35,499 bases of DNA, from assembly GCA_934351835.1 (NCBI GenBank), contig CAKRJP010000022.1, forward strand, positions 1 to 35,499. Reading direction: 5' to 3'. The position numbers and the translations under genes were made by a program. Origin of the DNA: an uncultured Lachnospiraceae bacterium (GTDB taxonomy: Bacteria > Bacillota > Clostridia > Lachnospirales > Lachnospiraceae). Positions 15,714-23,503 of the stretch are shown piece by piece. Below the pieces are notes generated by a model. It was not told where the DNA came from. It worked only from the letters and a program-made list of their open reading frames with translations, and made no database searches. How positions within the stretch are numbered: the first letter of the stretch is position 1; every line of letters starts with the position of its first letter.

Positions 15714-16241
15714 CTAAGGTTCTTGATTGTCATTAATCCCTTGATTCCATTCCGCATATGCACTTCCGTCTGCCTTATATAAAACCGGAGTACATTCCTG
15801 GATAACTACGATATTAAATGATTCCGGACTGTCCTCGTCCTCCACATTCGGAAATGTATAACCTATATTTAATTTTGTCTTCGTTTTCTCCCCTGCCGGA
15901 AGGATCTCATCGTAATACCAGAATCCATTTTCTCCTTCCGTCCATCCCGAATCCTCCGGCTGATAGGTAAGTGTTATCTCCGATGGCGCAAACGCCTTCA
16001 CTCTCACAAAGCAATCATAATCACCGATATTTTTAATCGTCACATGTTTTCCTTTTCTGTCCACTTCCTCATGTGGTTCCGTTTCTGTAAATCCCATATG
16101 CATCTGCACAGAACCTTTCGCCGATGAGTAGGTGGTGAAATAAGCCATCGCACTTTCCACCGTCAGGGTTCCCACAAGAATCAATGCTGCCGCCGCCAGA
16201 AAAAATGGTCGTTTTATCTGCATTTTTATTTTTCTTCTCAC
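15714..16241 (-). CDS. SipW-type exported protein, TasA/CalY-like (second, short)
   Basis: This 175-aa protein has the helix LILVGTLTVESAMA followed by YFTTYSSAKGSV, the hallmark of SipW-processed precursors. Its body carries IKNIGDYDCFVRVKAFAPSE, parallel to SGDIDTFVRVIITKSW in the neighbouring protein, so the two share a fold. It has no anchor. A GTG start with GGGGGAAGGA upstream is used; an ATG six codons later lacks a site. The gene lies 15 bases after the unanchored pilin-like gene. Confidence 0.6.
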   Translation of the reverse strand: MRRKIKMQIKRPFFLAAAALILVGTLTVESAMAYFTTYSSAKGSVQMHMGFTETEPHEEVDRKGKHVTIKNIGDYDCFVRVKAFAPSEITLTYQPEDSGWTEGENGFWYYDEILPAGEKTKTKLNIGYTFPNVEDEDSPESFNIVVIQECTPVLYKADGSAYAEWNQGINDNQEP

Positions 16242-16256
16242 GTTCCTTCCCCCTTT

Positions 16257-17231
16257 CTACTTTGCTTCCTGGATTCTTTGATACTGTCCTTCTATCTGCT
16301 CAAAATGATTGTTCACACCATAACCACCGTTTGGACGATTGTCATGTTCATTTACAAATCTTACTCCCACCATCTCATCTGCAAAAATAGGCACTGCTTC
16401 CGGGTCATCGGAAATCTGGCTGTAGCTTGCACCACTGTAGACTTCTTTTACCGTCACGGTAGCTCCTGCCGGAATTTTTGTCACGACCAGTTGTTTCGTT
16501 CCCGGTTCTTTTTCCATCGTAAGTTCCTCGACTCTGCTTGATTTCTTATGATCCAGTGTCTCAATATTAATCTGGAATACGAATGTCGCCTTATCTCCAA
16601 ATGTTGTATTTAAATCCAACAGTTCTTTCTCGATCATCAGATTTCCATACCTTGGTTTCTGCTCCGGTTTCAGTGACACTTCTGTCAGATCATACACCCA
16701 GTCATCATTTCCGGTCCCGTAATAATAATTATTCGGAAGAGAAATCAGGTATGGAGTAAATGTATACTCATAATGAGAAGTCAGTGTCTTTTCTGCCATT
16801 ACCAGGTAAAGTCCCGTCGGTAATTTTTTCCCCGTTGTCCCGATTCCGTTTACCAGAGAAACGCTCGCCTCCACCTTTGTTCCAGCCTTCACCATCTCGC
16901 TTGCCTTCTCAGCTCGTGCCTTCCATTCTTCGGCAGAAGATGCTTTCTCGGCATCCAGTGCCGATACTTCCAGATCTTTGAAATCTCCCACTGCCGTGTA
17001 CTCACCAAAACTGTCTATCTCTGCCACTCTGTAAAGCTTTACCAGAACCTCCGCAGTATTCAGATCCGCCTTGATCTTGTCATCGCCGCTGGTCTTAAAC
17101 TCTATGGAGCAATCATTCTTTTCTACATCCACCGGATTTGCTGCATTTACTCTTGGCAGCGCCAACGCTGATAAAGTAAGGACCAGTGCCAGAAATACTG
17201 CACTTTTTCTTTTTACATTCTTTTTCATCAT
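16257..17231 (-). CDS. Pilin-like secreted protein without sorting signal
   Basis: This 324-aa protein has a Sec signal peptide (1-30, ending NAA). The N-terminal domain resembles that of SpaA/FctA-type pilins (VKLYRVAEID, then LPTGLYLVMAE, the GxY pilin pattern). A second beta domain contains VFQINIETLDHKK and IPAGATVTVKEVYSG, typical of FctA/DUF-type pilin shafts. The protein ends GQYQRIQEAK with no LPXTG, helix or basic tail, so covalent anchoring by the usual route is not expected. It could be a minor pilin held by isopeptide or non-covalent contacts. AAGGAGG precedes the start. It follows the sortase by 29 bases. Confidence 0.65.
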   Translation of the reverse strand: MMKKNVKRKSAVFLALVLTLSALALPRVNAANPVDVEKNDCSIEFKTSGDDKIKADLNTAEVLVKLYRVAEIDSFGEYTAVGDFKDLEVSALDAEKASSAEEWKARAEKASEMVKAGTKVEASVSLVNGIGTTGKKLPTGLYLVMAEKTLTSHYEYTFTPYLISLPNNYYYGTGNDDWVYDLTEVSLKPEQKPRYGNLMIEKELLDLNTTFGDKATFVFQINIETLDHKKSSRVEELTMEKEPGTKQLVVTKIPAGATVTVKEVYSGASYSQISDDPEAVPIFADEMVGVRFVNEHDNRPNGGYGVNNHFEQIEGQYQRIQEAK

Positions 17232-17260
17232 CGCCTCATATCCTCCTTATAAAATTTCGG

Positions 17261-18133
17261 TTATTCTTTTTTCATGTTCTCTTTTTTCTTTGACAAGAAT
17301 CTCATAAAAAGTATGATGAGTATTGTCACTGCCAGTCCCAGGATCAGATACAGCATGTAATAATTCTGTATAGATTCCACCATAGATTTTGAAACAGATA
17401 CTGCTCCGTCTTCTTCTCCGTTGTATGGGACTCGGGTTCCTCTCACCAGGAGTCTGTGAGAATTAACTCCGTATGGAGTGCAGGTAAATAATGTCACCTG
17501 ATCTTTTCCTTCTTCAATCGTCAGTGCCTTTTCCAGAGTCTCATGATCATCTTTATCCACCATCGGTAAAATCTGATCTACTTTGTATGCCAATACCTCG
17601 TCTAATACATGGATATAAAATTTGTCCCCGACTTCCAGCTGATCGATATCTGTAAATAATCTTGCACTTGGAAGCCCTCTGTGAGCTGCCAGAACACTGT
17701 GGGTACTTTCTCCTCCAATAGGAAGTTTCGTTCCACTTAAGTGTCCAATTCCCGTTTGTAGTACATCATTGGCGGTTCCGTGATAGATGGCTAATTTTAC
17801 ATTGATCTTTGGAATCGTCAGATATCCCATTACACCATCCTCTGCTATATTCAGGACTTTCCAGTATTCTGTATCTTTCAGATCCGTATTTTCTTCTCCA
17901 AATACATTTCCGTACAGATTATTCTGTGAAATCTCTGTATTAAAACTTTCTGCCTTTTTCCATTCCTCTTTAAAATCTTTGGGATTCATTTCTTTCATTG
18001 TACTTTCATAATTTCCGATCAGTTTTCGCTGCCTGTAAGTGTTCCACTGGTTTGCCACTGTCGGATACAGCACCAAGGACAAACCGGCAAGAAACAGGAC
18101 TGCGATTATGAATTTATTCATTTTCTTTTTCAT
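17261..18133 (-). CDS. Class C (pilus) sortase
   Basis: Class C sortases join pilin subunits through Lys-LPXT bonds at the membrane. The 290-aa protein has an N-terminal helix, the family segment YPTVANQWNTYRQ, catalytic His in LAAHRGLPSARLF (about 149), Cys in TLFTCTPYGVNSHRLLVRG (about 217) with the Arg that follows, and a C-terminal helix with basic tail. No DPW/DPF lid motif is visible in the expected region. It lies 68 bases after the major pilin gene, behind a GC hairpin. Confidence 0.92.
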   Translation of the reverse strand: MKKKMNKFIIAVLFLAGLSLVLYPTVANQWNTYRQRKLIGNYESTMKEMNPKDFKEEWKKAESFNTEISQNNLYGNVFGEENTDLKDTEYWKVLNIAEDGVMGYLTIPKINVKLAIYHGTANDVLQTGIGHLSGTKLPIGGESTHSVLAAHRGLPSARLFTDIDQLEVGDKFYIHVLDEVLAYKVDQILPMVDKDDHETLEKALTIEEGKDQVTLFTCTPYGVNSHRLLVRGTRVPYNGEEDGAVSVSKSMVESIQNYYMLYLILGLAVTILIILFMRFLSKKKENMKKE

Positions 18134-18166
18134 CCGGGTTCTCCTTATTGTTGTATTTTTGAAAGA

Positions 18167-18190
18167 TCCGGGGCGGGTAGACGCCCCGGA
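18167..18190 (-). terminator. GC-rich hairpin after the major pilin gene, probable attenuator
   Basis: CCGGGGCG (18168-18175) pairs perfectly with CGCCCCGG (18182-18189) around a 6-base loop. On the minus strand only ATCTTTC follows, so termination should be partial. A strong stem here fits higher expression of the major pilin than of the downstream sortase. Confidence 0.6.
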
Positions 18191-18200
18191 ATATCAGTTA

Positions 18201-19577
18201 TTATTTATCAGATTTTCTACGGTTTGCGAAGTATAATGCTGCTGCCAGGATCATCACTGCACATCCACCTACTGTGAAGATCGTTGTTCCGATACCACCT
18301 GTCTCCGGAAGAGAAGAAAGTTTAGTATCTTTCATGGAAATAGGATAAGATTCATTTCTGCTGTCTGTTCCTCTTACCGTTACTTCTACACCGTCTTTGT
18401 TAATGGAATATCCGGAAGGAGCTTTTGTCTCGATAAATTTATAAGTTCCTTCATCCAGACCTTTGATCTGTACGGTTCCATTCGGGGCTTTAATTGTCTG
18501 TGTCGCGCCTTCTGTGTCAGATTTCGCCAGCTTGTAAACACCTGCGGATTCTTTTACGAAGTACAGTGTCTCGCCACCTTTCTCTACGTTAAACTCAGCA
18601 CCTTTAAGGGTAATCTTTTCAGCATCTGTCTTGTAGTCGTTGTACTTTGTAAGGGTAATATCAGCAGTGTAACCATAAGTCTCTGTCGGTCTGTAGGATA
18701 CTGTATTCGACTCCGCGCCCGCTTTGTTGTTGTATCCTTCTTCACTTGTAACTACTGCTTTGTATGTAACTGTTACTAACTGTCCTGCATTTGCTTCTGT
18801 CAGTAATGCCTGTCCAAACTGGATGGTCATTTTGCCACTGTCTGCCACTCTAATGTCTGTCTGTGAGGTTACATCAGCGATTCCGATCATGACCTTAACG
18901 CTTGCGCGATCAATTGCCGCACCTGATGGTGTATCAGTAATCTTGAAAGTATTGATGATTTCGCCGTCTTCATTTTTGTAAGTCGGGAATGTTGTCTTCA
19001 GGGTAAAGTTTACTTCCTGTCCCAATTTTACAAATGCGTCATCACTGGTTTTGTTGATGGTGTGCTGTTCGGCCTTTGCCACCAGTTCCACATCTTTGGC
19101 TACCGGAACACCACCGGTTACCGGACTCGGTGAATTTGCGTAATCATAAGTGTTTGCTACCATCAGTCCATAAGTTGCTTCGGTATCATCTGCATCGATG
19201 ATATATGCACCAACCGGAAGTCCTGTGAAAGTTACTTCTGTCTGTCCTTTTCCTGCACTCTGTGTAGCTTTCACAGTCAGACTTGCCAATGAAGCCTTCA
19301 ATGCTGTTGCATCGTTTATTATGTATGCGTTCGTGCTCTTATCAAATGCAACACCTGCTACATTCTGTGCAAGTTCCCAGCTATACTCATTTGTTGTCTG
19401 ATCCAGCTTCAATGTTGCGATCTGATATAACTTCACGGTTGTTGCCACATTCTCTGATAATCCTGTTACCAGGATATCAGCGGTCTGCTTTGCACCATCT
19501 GCAAATGCGGTTACGCTCATTCCTAATATCATTATCATCGATATTAGAATGGCAAATAATTTTTTCATCTTCTTCAT
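18201..19577 (-). CDS. Major pilin, SpaH/EbpB family, LPETG-anchored
   Basis: This 458-aa shaft pilin has a signal peptide (1-26), an N-terminal domain with VKLYQIATLKLD and the GxY pattern LPVGAYIIDADD, Ig-like CnaB domains in the middle and C-terminal part, and an E-box YKFIETKAPSGYSIN (about 379-393). It ends LPETGG (about 423), a helix and the tail NRRKSDK. Family members are polymerised by class C sortase through a pilin Lys; that Lys is probably in the PVAKDVELVAK stretch near 155-165, but this is not certain. An AGGAG site precedes the start. It is second of the large genes in the operon. Confidence 0.92.
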   Translation of the reverse strand: MKKMKKLFAILISMIMILGMSVTAFADGAKQTADILVTGLSENVATTVKLYQIATLKLDQTTNEYSWELAQNVAGVAFDKSTNAYIINDATALKASLASLTVKATQSAGKGQTEVTFTGLPVGAYIIDADDTEATYGLMVANTYDYANSPSPVTGGVPVAKDVELVAKAEQHTINKTSDDAFVKLGQEVNFTLKTTFPTYKNEDGEIINTFKITDTPSGAAIDRASVKVMIGIADVTSQTDIRVADSGKMTIQFGQALLTEANAGQLVTVTYKAVVTSEEGYNNKAGAESNTVSYRPTETYGYTADITLTKYNDYKTDAEKITLKGAEFNVEKGGETLYFVKESAGVYKLAKSDTEGATQTIKAPNGTVQIKGLDEGTYKFIETKAPSGYSINKDGVEVTVRGTDSRNESYPISMKDTKLSSLPETGGIGTTIFTVGGCAVMILAAALYFANRRKSDK

Positions 19578-19602
19578 AATGTTTCTCCTTTCATTGTATG
19601 AT

Positions 19603-22600
19603 TTAGTACCATCTCATCTTTCTTTTATTATTCTGATACAGCCCTACCGCAACCAGCAGAAATACAATTCCACTAAATATATAGTAAAAGTTTCCTGTTC
19701 CTCCTGCATTTGGGAGATCACTTAAGACTTCATTTTTAACGATGATCTCGTAAACCCCATTGTCCGTCATCTTGCAGGTTACCTTGTCACTTCCGGTTAC
19801 CTCTACGTTATCCTTGGTTACTTTTATCGTAATTTTTTCAGATAACTTCAGGTAGCCGCCCGGTGATTTTACTTCTTCCAGTGTGTAAGTTCCGTGAGCT
19901 AATGTACCATCAAATACAATTCCTCCTTCCGCTGATGTGTACTTCAGTGTCTCTCCGTTCCCATCCGTCAATGTAAATTCTGCATTTTTCAGATTCACTC
20001 CGGAAGTGCTCTGCTTGATGATCCGTACTGACTGGGACTGTTTCGTATTTGTTATCGCCCATGCGCCGCTGTCATCCTTCGCATAACTTACCTGATAAGT
20101 GATTCCATCAATGGTTGTCTCTCCACCTTCTTTCACAACCAAATGGGTTCCGTCACCTTCTGACGTTAACTCCCCTACGCTATAGTTGTCCGCTTTCTCT
20201 ACGATAAATTTTCCTTTCCAGTCATTCGAAGCATTCAGCTCGATCGTTCTGCCTTCTACCGGCTGTCCGTTTTTATCTAAAAGCTGCACTAGGATCGACG
20301 TACCGTCTTCCGGTTCACCTCCGGACCATTTCTTCTCTACCTGGATTGTCTCTACCTGGACTACCGGGTGTGCATAAGATTCTGTCTTAGACTGTTCTTT
20401 ATAAACATAGCTTACAGTGGCTGCAGCGTTGGATCTGAATCCCGGCTGTCCGGAAGATGTTCCTCTATTCGCTGCCGCATATCCACCGTTTCCTTCATCC
20501 GTTGCCGGATCTCCCGTTATATTGCCATACTCTGATTCCTCATATGCTTCAAATGCTATATTATTCGGAATTACATTCGTAATAGAGAGATAATAGTAAT
20601 AATCTTCCTCTAATTCATAACTCGGAACGAATGTCAGGCTAGCTATCTTATTACCCTGGTCATAGGATACTGTTGCAATCTTTTTGCCATCCAGCATCAC
20701 GTCCCCAACTGTGCTTAAGCTAAATTCCCGCTCGTATTTGTCTCTGTAGCTTCCACCTGCTTTCACTGCCACTTTAACTTTTAATTTGCTGTTGGCTGTT
20801 ACGTCTACATACTCACTCAGCCTGTCGGTAATCACTACGTTTGAACATGCGATATTGATAATATCTCCGGCGATAGCTGAGAATTTACCTGACAGTTCCG
20901 ATGAACTTCCAAGATTCCATGCTTCCTTTGTCGTTGCTGTAACCTTGTTCTTCACCCGGTCTAAAACCGTCTGTCCGGAGATGGTCTCTGTAACGCTTCC
21001 TCCGTGTCCCCATCGATGATATGGTTGGTCATCGTTTTCATAAACCGGAATGCTTCCCGGAAGGCTGATTCCCACTGCGTAGAAATCGTCGGCAGAAATG
21101 AGTTCCGCTGATCGCAGAGCTGCTTGCAATGTCTTCTTGCTGGTGTCGGCTCCGCAGTTAGAAGGTTTGTCTCCATAATATGTCGGCTTTCCGTCTGTCA
21201 GGAAGATCACGACCTTTTTCGCACCTTCTCTGGTGCTGCTTCCTATGGCGGTCGCTCCTTCACTCAATCCCTTATCATAGTTTGTACCACCGGCAGCCTC
21301 CATATTTCTTACATATCTGTTATATAAGGCATTGCCTGTTACCCATTCCTGAGTCTTGATCGATGCACCATCTGAAAATGTCACCAGTTTGTACTGTGCA
21401 TCTACCGTGTCTGATTTTCCGTTGAACACATCCACCAGTGCTTTAATTGCATTCTTGGTGTCTCTGAGTTTATTGTTCTCTTTCATACTTCCAGAAGTAT
21501 CTACAATAAGTACAATGTCTACTGGTTTTTTATTTACCTCTGTACCTACTGTACCGGATGCATTTAATGTGATGTTGTAAGTGCCATCCGGATTTCGTTT
21601 GATATATTTCTCATGCGAAAGTGCATTTTCCGAAGATCCGGTGCTGTAACTGCTGACCGTATCTGCATAGACCGCTGTTGTCTCTGCCACATCATTCGTA
21701 GAATCTTTCCGATGTTTTTTCACCACTTCTTTGGTCTGACTGCCGTCTGATGATTTTTCTTCCGTTACATAACATCCATAGATTCGGTTCTTTCTTCCAT
21801 CCATCTGGATGTCAGCGGCTGTTCCATCGCCGTTCAATGTAATTTCAGAGAGGTCATAAAGCTCATCAAAATTATCAGGTATTGGTTCTCCTGCATTCTG
21901 AAGTGCCTCGATCATGTCATTTCGCTGTGTAATGGTCACCAGTTCGGCCTCTGCATTTCCTTCATCAGATCCTGCCGGGTTGTAGTAGAACATTGTAGCG
22001 TTCTTTACATTCTGTACGTTAAGATCTGTCCCCTGTAGATGAATAGACACTGCTTTTTCTGGCTCTGTCGGCACTCCATCTACTTTAAATGTCACACTAC
22101 ACATCACATAATTTCCCAGGGAGGTTCTCTCTGTCATTGCATTCTTCATCAATTTGACAATTGCATCTTCCTCCGTCGAAACCGGAGTTACTTCCATGCT
22201 AATCTTTGAAGTTTCCGCATTAAATGCTTCCTCCGGAAGATCTGCTACTACCGTAATTTCCTTTTCTCCGGAAAGATTTACCTGCTGTCTCAACTGTACC
22301 GCTTCTGACTTTTTACTTTCTTCCGGGCTTTTTGGTTCTTTCTGCTGCTCTTGCTCTGTCTGCACTGTCTGTACCGGTTGTGCTTCCACTGTCTGTGCCG
22401 GCTGTTCTTCCACCGGCTGCACCGGTTGTGCTTCCACTGTCTGCACCGGCTGTGCTTCCACTGTCTGCACCGGTTGTGCTTCCATCGACTGTACCGGTTG
22501 CGCTTCCGGCTGTCCCAGCTGTTCTCCCGACTGTCCTGCCATCACTTCCTGCTCTTCGGAAATCCCCTGTAATTCATTCGTTTCACTCTGCACATCCACT

Positions 22601-22701
22601 CCGGTTTCATCTGCGAAAACTGATATCGCACTACTTAATACCAGTACCATGCAAAGCAAAATTGCTATGAACTTTTTGTTTTTACTCTTCTTACTTTTCA
22701 T
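19603..22701 (-). CDS. VWA-domain tip pilin / adhesin, LPNAG-anchored
   Basis: This 1032-aa protein has a signal peptide (1-30), a Gln/Pro/Val-rich repeat tract (about 60-115), a beta-rich region, and a von Willebrand A domain. The MIDAS motif is VDTSGSM (near residue 400), with GGTNYD and FLTDGKPT supplying the other metal-site loops. A CnaB-type domain with VEKKWSGGEPEDG and a SpaA-like domain (YTLEEVKSPGGY) follow. The end is LPNAGG (about 996), a helix and NNKRKMRWY. LPNAG departs from LPXTG at position 4. VWA tip pilins mediate host or surface binding in Gram-positive pili. AGGAGG lies 5 bases before the ATG, and the start overlaps the 65-aa gene. Confidence 0.9.
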   Translation of the reverse strand: MKSKKSKNKKFIAILLCMVLVLSSAISVFADETGVDVQSETNELQGISEEQEVMAGQSGEQLGQPEAQPVQSMEAQPVQTVEAQPVQTVEAQPVQPVEEQPAQTVEAQPVQTVQTEQEQQKEPKSPEESKKSEAVQLRQQVNLSGEKEITVVADLPEEAFNAETSKISMEVTPVSTEEDAIVKLMKNAMTERTSLGNYVMCSVTFKVDGVPTEPEKAVSIHLQGTDLNVQNVKNATMFYYNPAGSDEGNAEAELVTITQRNDMIEALQNAGEPIPDNFDELYDLSEITLNGDGTAADIQMDGRKNRIYGCYVTEEKSSDGSQTKEVVKKHRKDSTNDVAETTAVYADTVSSYSTGSSENALSHEKYIKRNPDGTYNITLNASGTVGTEVNKKPVDIVLIVDTSGSMKENNKLRDTKNAIKALVDVFNGKSDTVDAQYKLVTFSDGASIKTQEWVTGNALYNRYVRNMEAAGGTNYDKGLSEGATAIGSSTREGAKKVVIFLTDGKPTYYGDKPSNCGADTSKKTLQAALRSAELISADDFYAVGISLPGSIPVYENDDQPYHRWGHGGSVTETISGQTVLDRVKNKVTATTKEAWNLGSSSELSGKFSAIAGDIINIACSNVVITDRLSEYVDVTANSKLKVKVAVKAGGSYRDKYEREFSLSTVGDVMLDGKKIATVSYDQGNKIASLTFVPSYELEEDYYYYLSITNVIPNNIAFEAYEESEYGNITGDPATDEGNGGYAAANRGTSSGQPGFRSNAAATVSYVYKEQSKTESYAHPVVQVETIQVEKKWSGGEPEDGTSILVQLLDKNGQPVEGRTIELNASNDWKGKFIVEKADNYSVGELTSEGDGTHLVVKEGGETTIDGITYQVSYAKDDSGAWAITNTKQSQSVRIIKQSTSGVNLKNAEFTLTDGNGETLKYTSAEGGIVFDGTLAHGTYTLEEVKSPGGYLKLSEKITIKVTKDNVEVTGSDKVTCKMTDNGVYEIIVKNEVLSDLPNAGGTGNFYYIFSGIVFLLVAVGLYQNNKRKMRWY
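22356..22520 (-). repeat. Tandem repeat tract in the tip pilin gene
   Basis: About six imperfect units of 21-27 bp encode variants of EAQPVQTV. Adjacent units are nearly identical in DNA, so unit number probably varies between strains by slippage. The tract would act as a stalk behind the signal peptide. Confidence 0.75.
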
Positions 22702-22888
22702 GGCTTCCTCCTTCTATATTCTGACTTTCCTCGATTGCTCCATCTATCAGTTTCAGCAATTCCAGCGCACTTCTGAAGTACTGTTCACATTGTTCTTCCA
22801 CCCAGGTCACTTTTCCCTGCCAGGTTGCATTTTTATGTTCTATAATCTTTATCAGAAATGTATCGGATTTTTTTCGTTTTTCTTTCAT
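22691..22888 (-). CDS. 65-aa protein, paralogue of the C-terminal half of the 146-aa protein
   Basis: No known family was recognised. The 65 residues have a basic start (MKEKRKKSD), then TFLIKI...NATWQGKVTWVEE and FRSALELLKLIDGAIEE. The same pattern occurs at the end of the upstream 146-aa protein: TFLLQV...NTTWQGSVVWVEG and FLSVLELFKIITHVVEE. It is the first gene after the operator-promoter and overlaps the tip pilin start by 11 bp, suggesting translational coupling. AAGGA lies 6 bases before the ATG. A regulatory or expression-matching role is possible but is inference. Confidence 0.7.
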   Translation of the reverse strand: MKEKRKKSDTFLIKIIEHKNATWQGKVTWVEEQCEQYFRSALELLKLIDGAIEESQNIEGGSHEK

Positions 22889-22943
22889 GACAGTTCCTTC
22901 ATCGTCCTTTCTGGATTTCTCCGTTATTTTTTTGATTAATTAA

Positions 22944-22987
22944 ATTATATGGGACAATGCATTACACCAATCATTACACAATCATTA
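22944..22987 (-). promoter_or_regulatory. SARP-type direct-repeat operator and -10 box of the pilus operon
   Basis: On the minus strand three heptamers TAATGAT, TAATGAT and TAATGCA follow each other with 4- and 5-base spacers. The last ends exactly 8 bases before TATAAT (22944-22949). No consensus -35 is present; the middle repeat occupies that position. Streptomyces antibiotic regulatory proteins (SARPs) bind heptameric repeats about 11 bp apart, with the nearest 8 bp upstream of -10. The adjacent regulator gene encodes such a DNA-binding plus BTAD architecture, so autonomous activation of the pilus operon is likely. Binding itself is not shown. Confidence 0.75.
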
Positions 22988-23010
22988 ATTTCCATTCTTT
23001 TTAATATAAC

Positions 23011-23040
23011 AAAAGAAGTAGTCTGAAAACTACTTCTTTT
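23011..23040 (-). terminator. Bidirectional terminator between regulator and pilus units
   Basis: AAAAGAAGTAG (23011-23021) pairs with CTACTTCTTTT (23030-23040), 11 bp, with A/T runs on both sides. It separates the regulator/146-aa unit from the pilus promoter. Confidence 0.85.
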
Positions 23041-23062
23041 CTCACGGCTTAATATTCACTTT

Positions 23063-23503
23063 TCATTCCTCTACCACATGTGTGATAATCTTGAACAACT
23101 CCAGTACACTTAAAAACTCCCAGGTTTTATGTCCTTCCACCCACACAACACTCCCTTGCCAGGTTGTATTCTGTCTGTACTGCACCTGCAGCAAAAAGGT
23201 ACCTCTGATTCCCCGCTGCTTTTCTATATGTTCTGTCGATGTTACATGCTTCCATTTTTCTTTCTGCTCACCATTTTTCTTCATAAATGTTCTTGTCTGT
23301 GTCGCTGCCTCCGGAAATTCTATATGGTCAAATAACTCTTCCGCATATTCCACCAGTCTTACAATGTTTGAAAATTTCCATGCGGTCTTGCTATAACAAT
23401 GATACAGACGACCGGACAATTCACCTTCTGAAACTTCATCCACACATATATTTATGATATTCGGTACGTTCCAGGAAGCATGCATTACTTTTACATGTTC
23501 CAT
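23063..23503 (-). CDS. 146-aa unknown protein cotranscribed with the BTAD regulator
   Basis: No named family was recognised. The N-terminal half reads VPNIINICVDEVSEGELSGR then LYHCYSKTAWKF and LFDHIEFPEAATQTRTF. The C-terminal half contains GTFLLQVQYRQNTTWQG and WVEG, which is repeated as a separate 65-aa protein just downstream. It looks cytosolic, with no signal peptide or membrane segment. The start is the ATG 6 bases after GGGGA; it overlaps the end of the regulator gene by 13 bp, so the two are coupled. It may modulate the regulator, but nothing in the sequence proves this. Confidence 0.7.
   Translation of the reverse strand: MEHVKVMHASWNVPNIINICVDEVSEGELSGRLYHCYSKTAWKFSNIVRLVEYAEELFDHIEFPEAATQTRTFMKKNGEQKEKWKHVTSTEHIEKQRGIRGTFLLQVQYRQNTTWQGSVVWVEGHKTWEFLSVLELFKIITHVVEE

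Noticed and set aside
22356..22520. Possible CRISPR-like repeat array
   Set aside because: Units are in-frame coding repeats without unique spacers; no cas gene is present.
22154..22939. Long plus-strand open frame (261 codons) opposite the tip pilin start
   Set aside because: It is rich in Ser/Cys/Thr/Val as expected from reading the complement of the Gln/Glu/Pro repeat gene; it lacks a domain and crosses the promoter and the start of the true gene.
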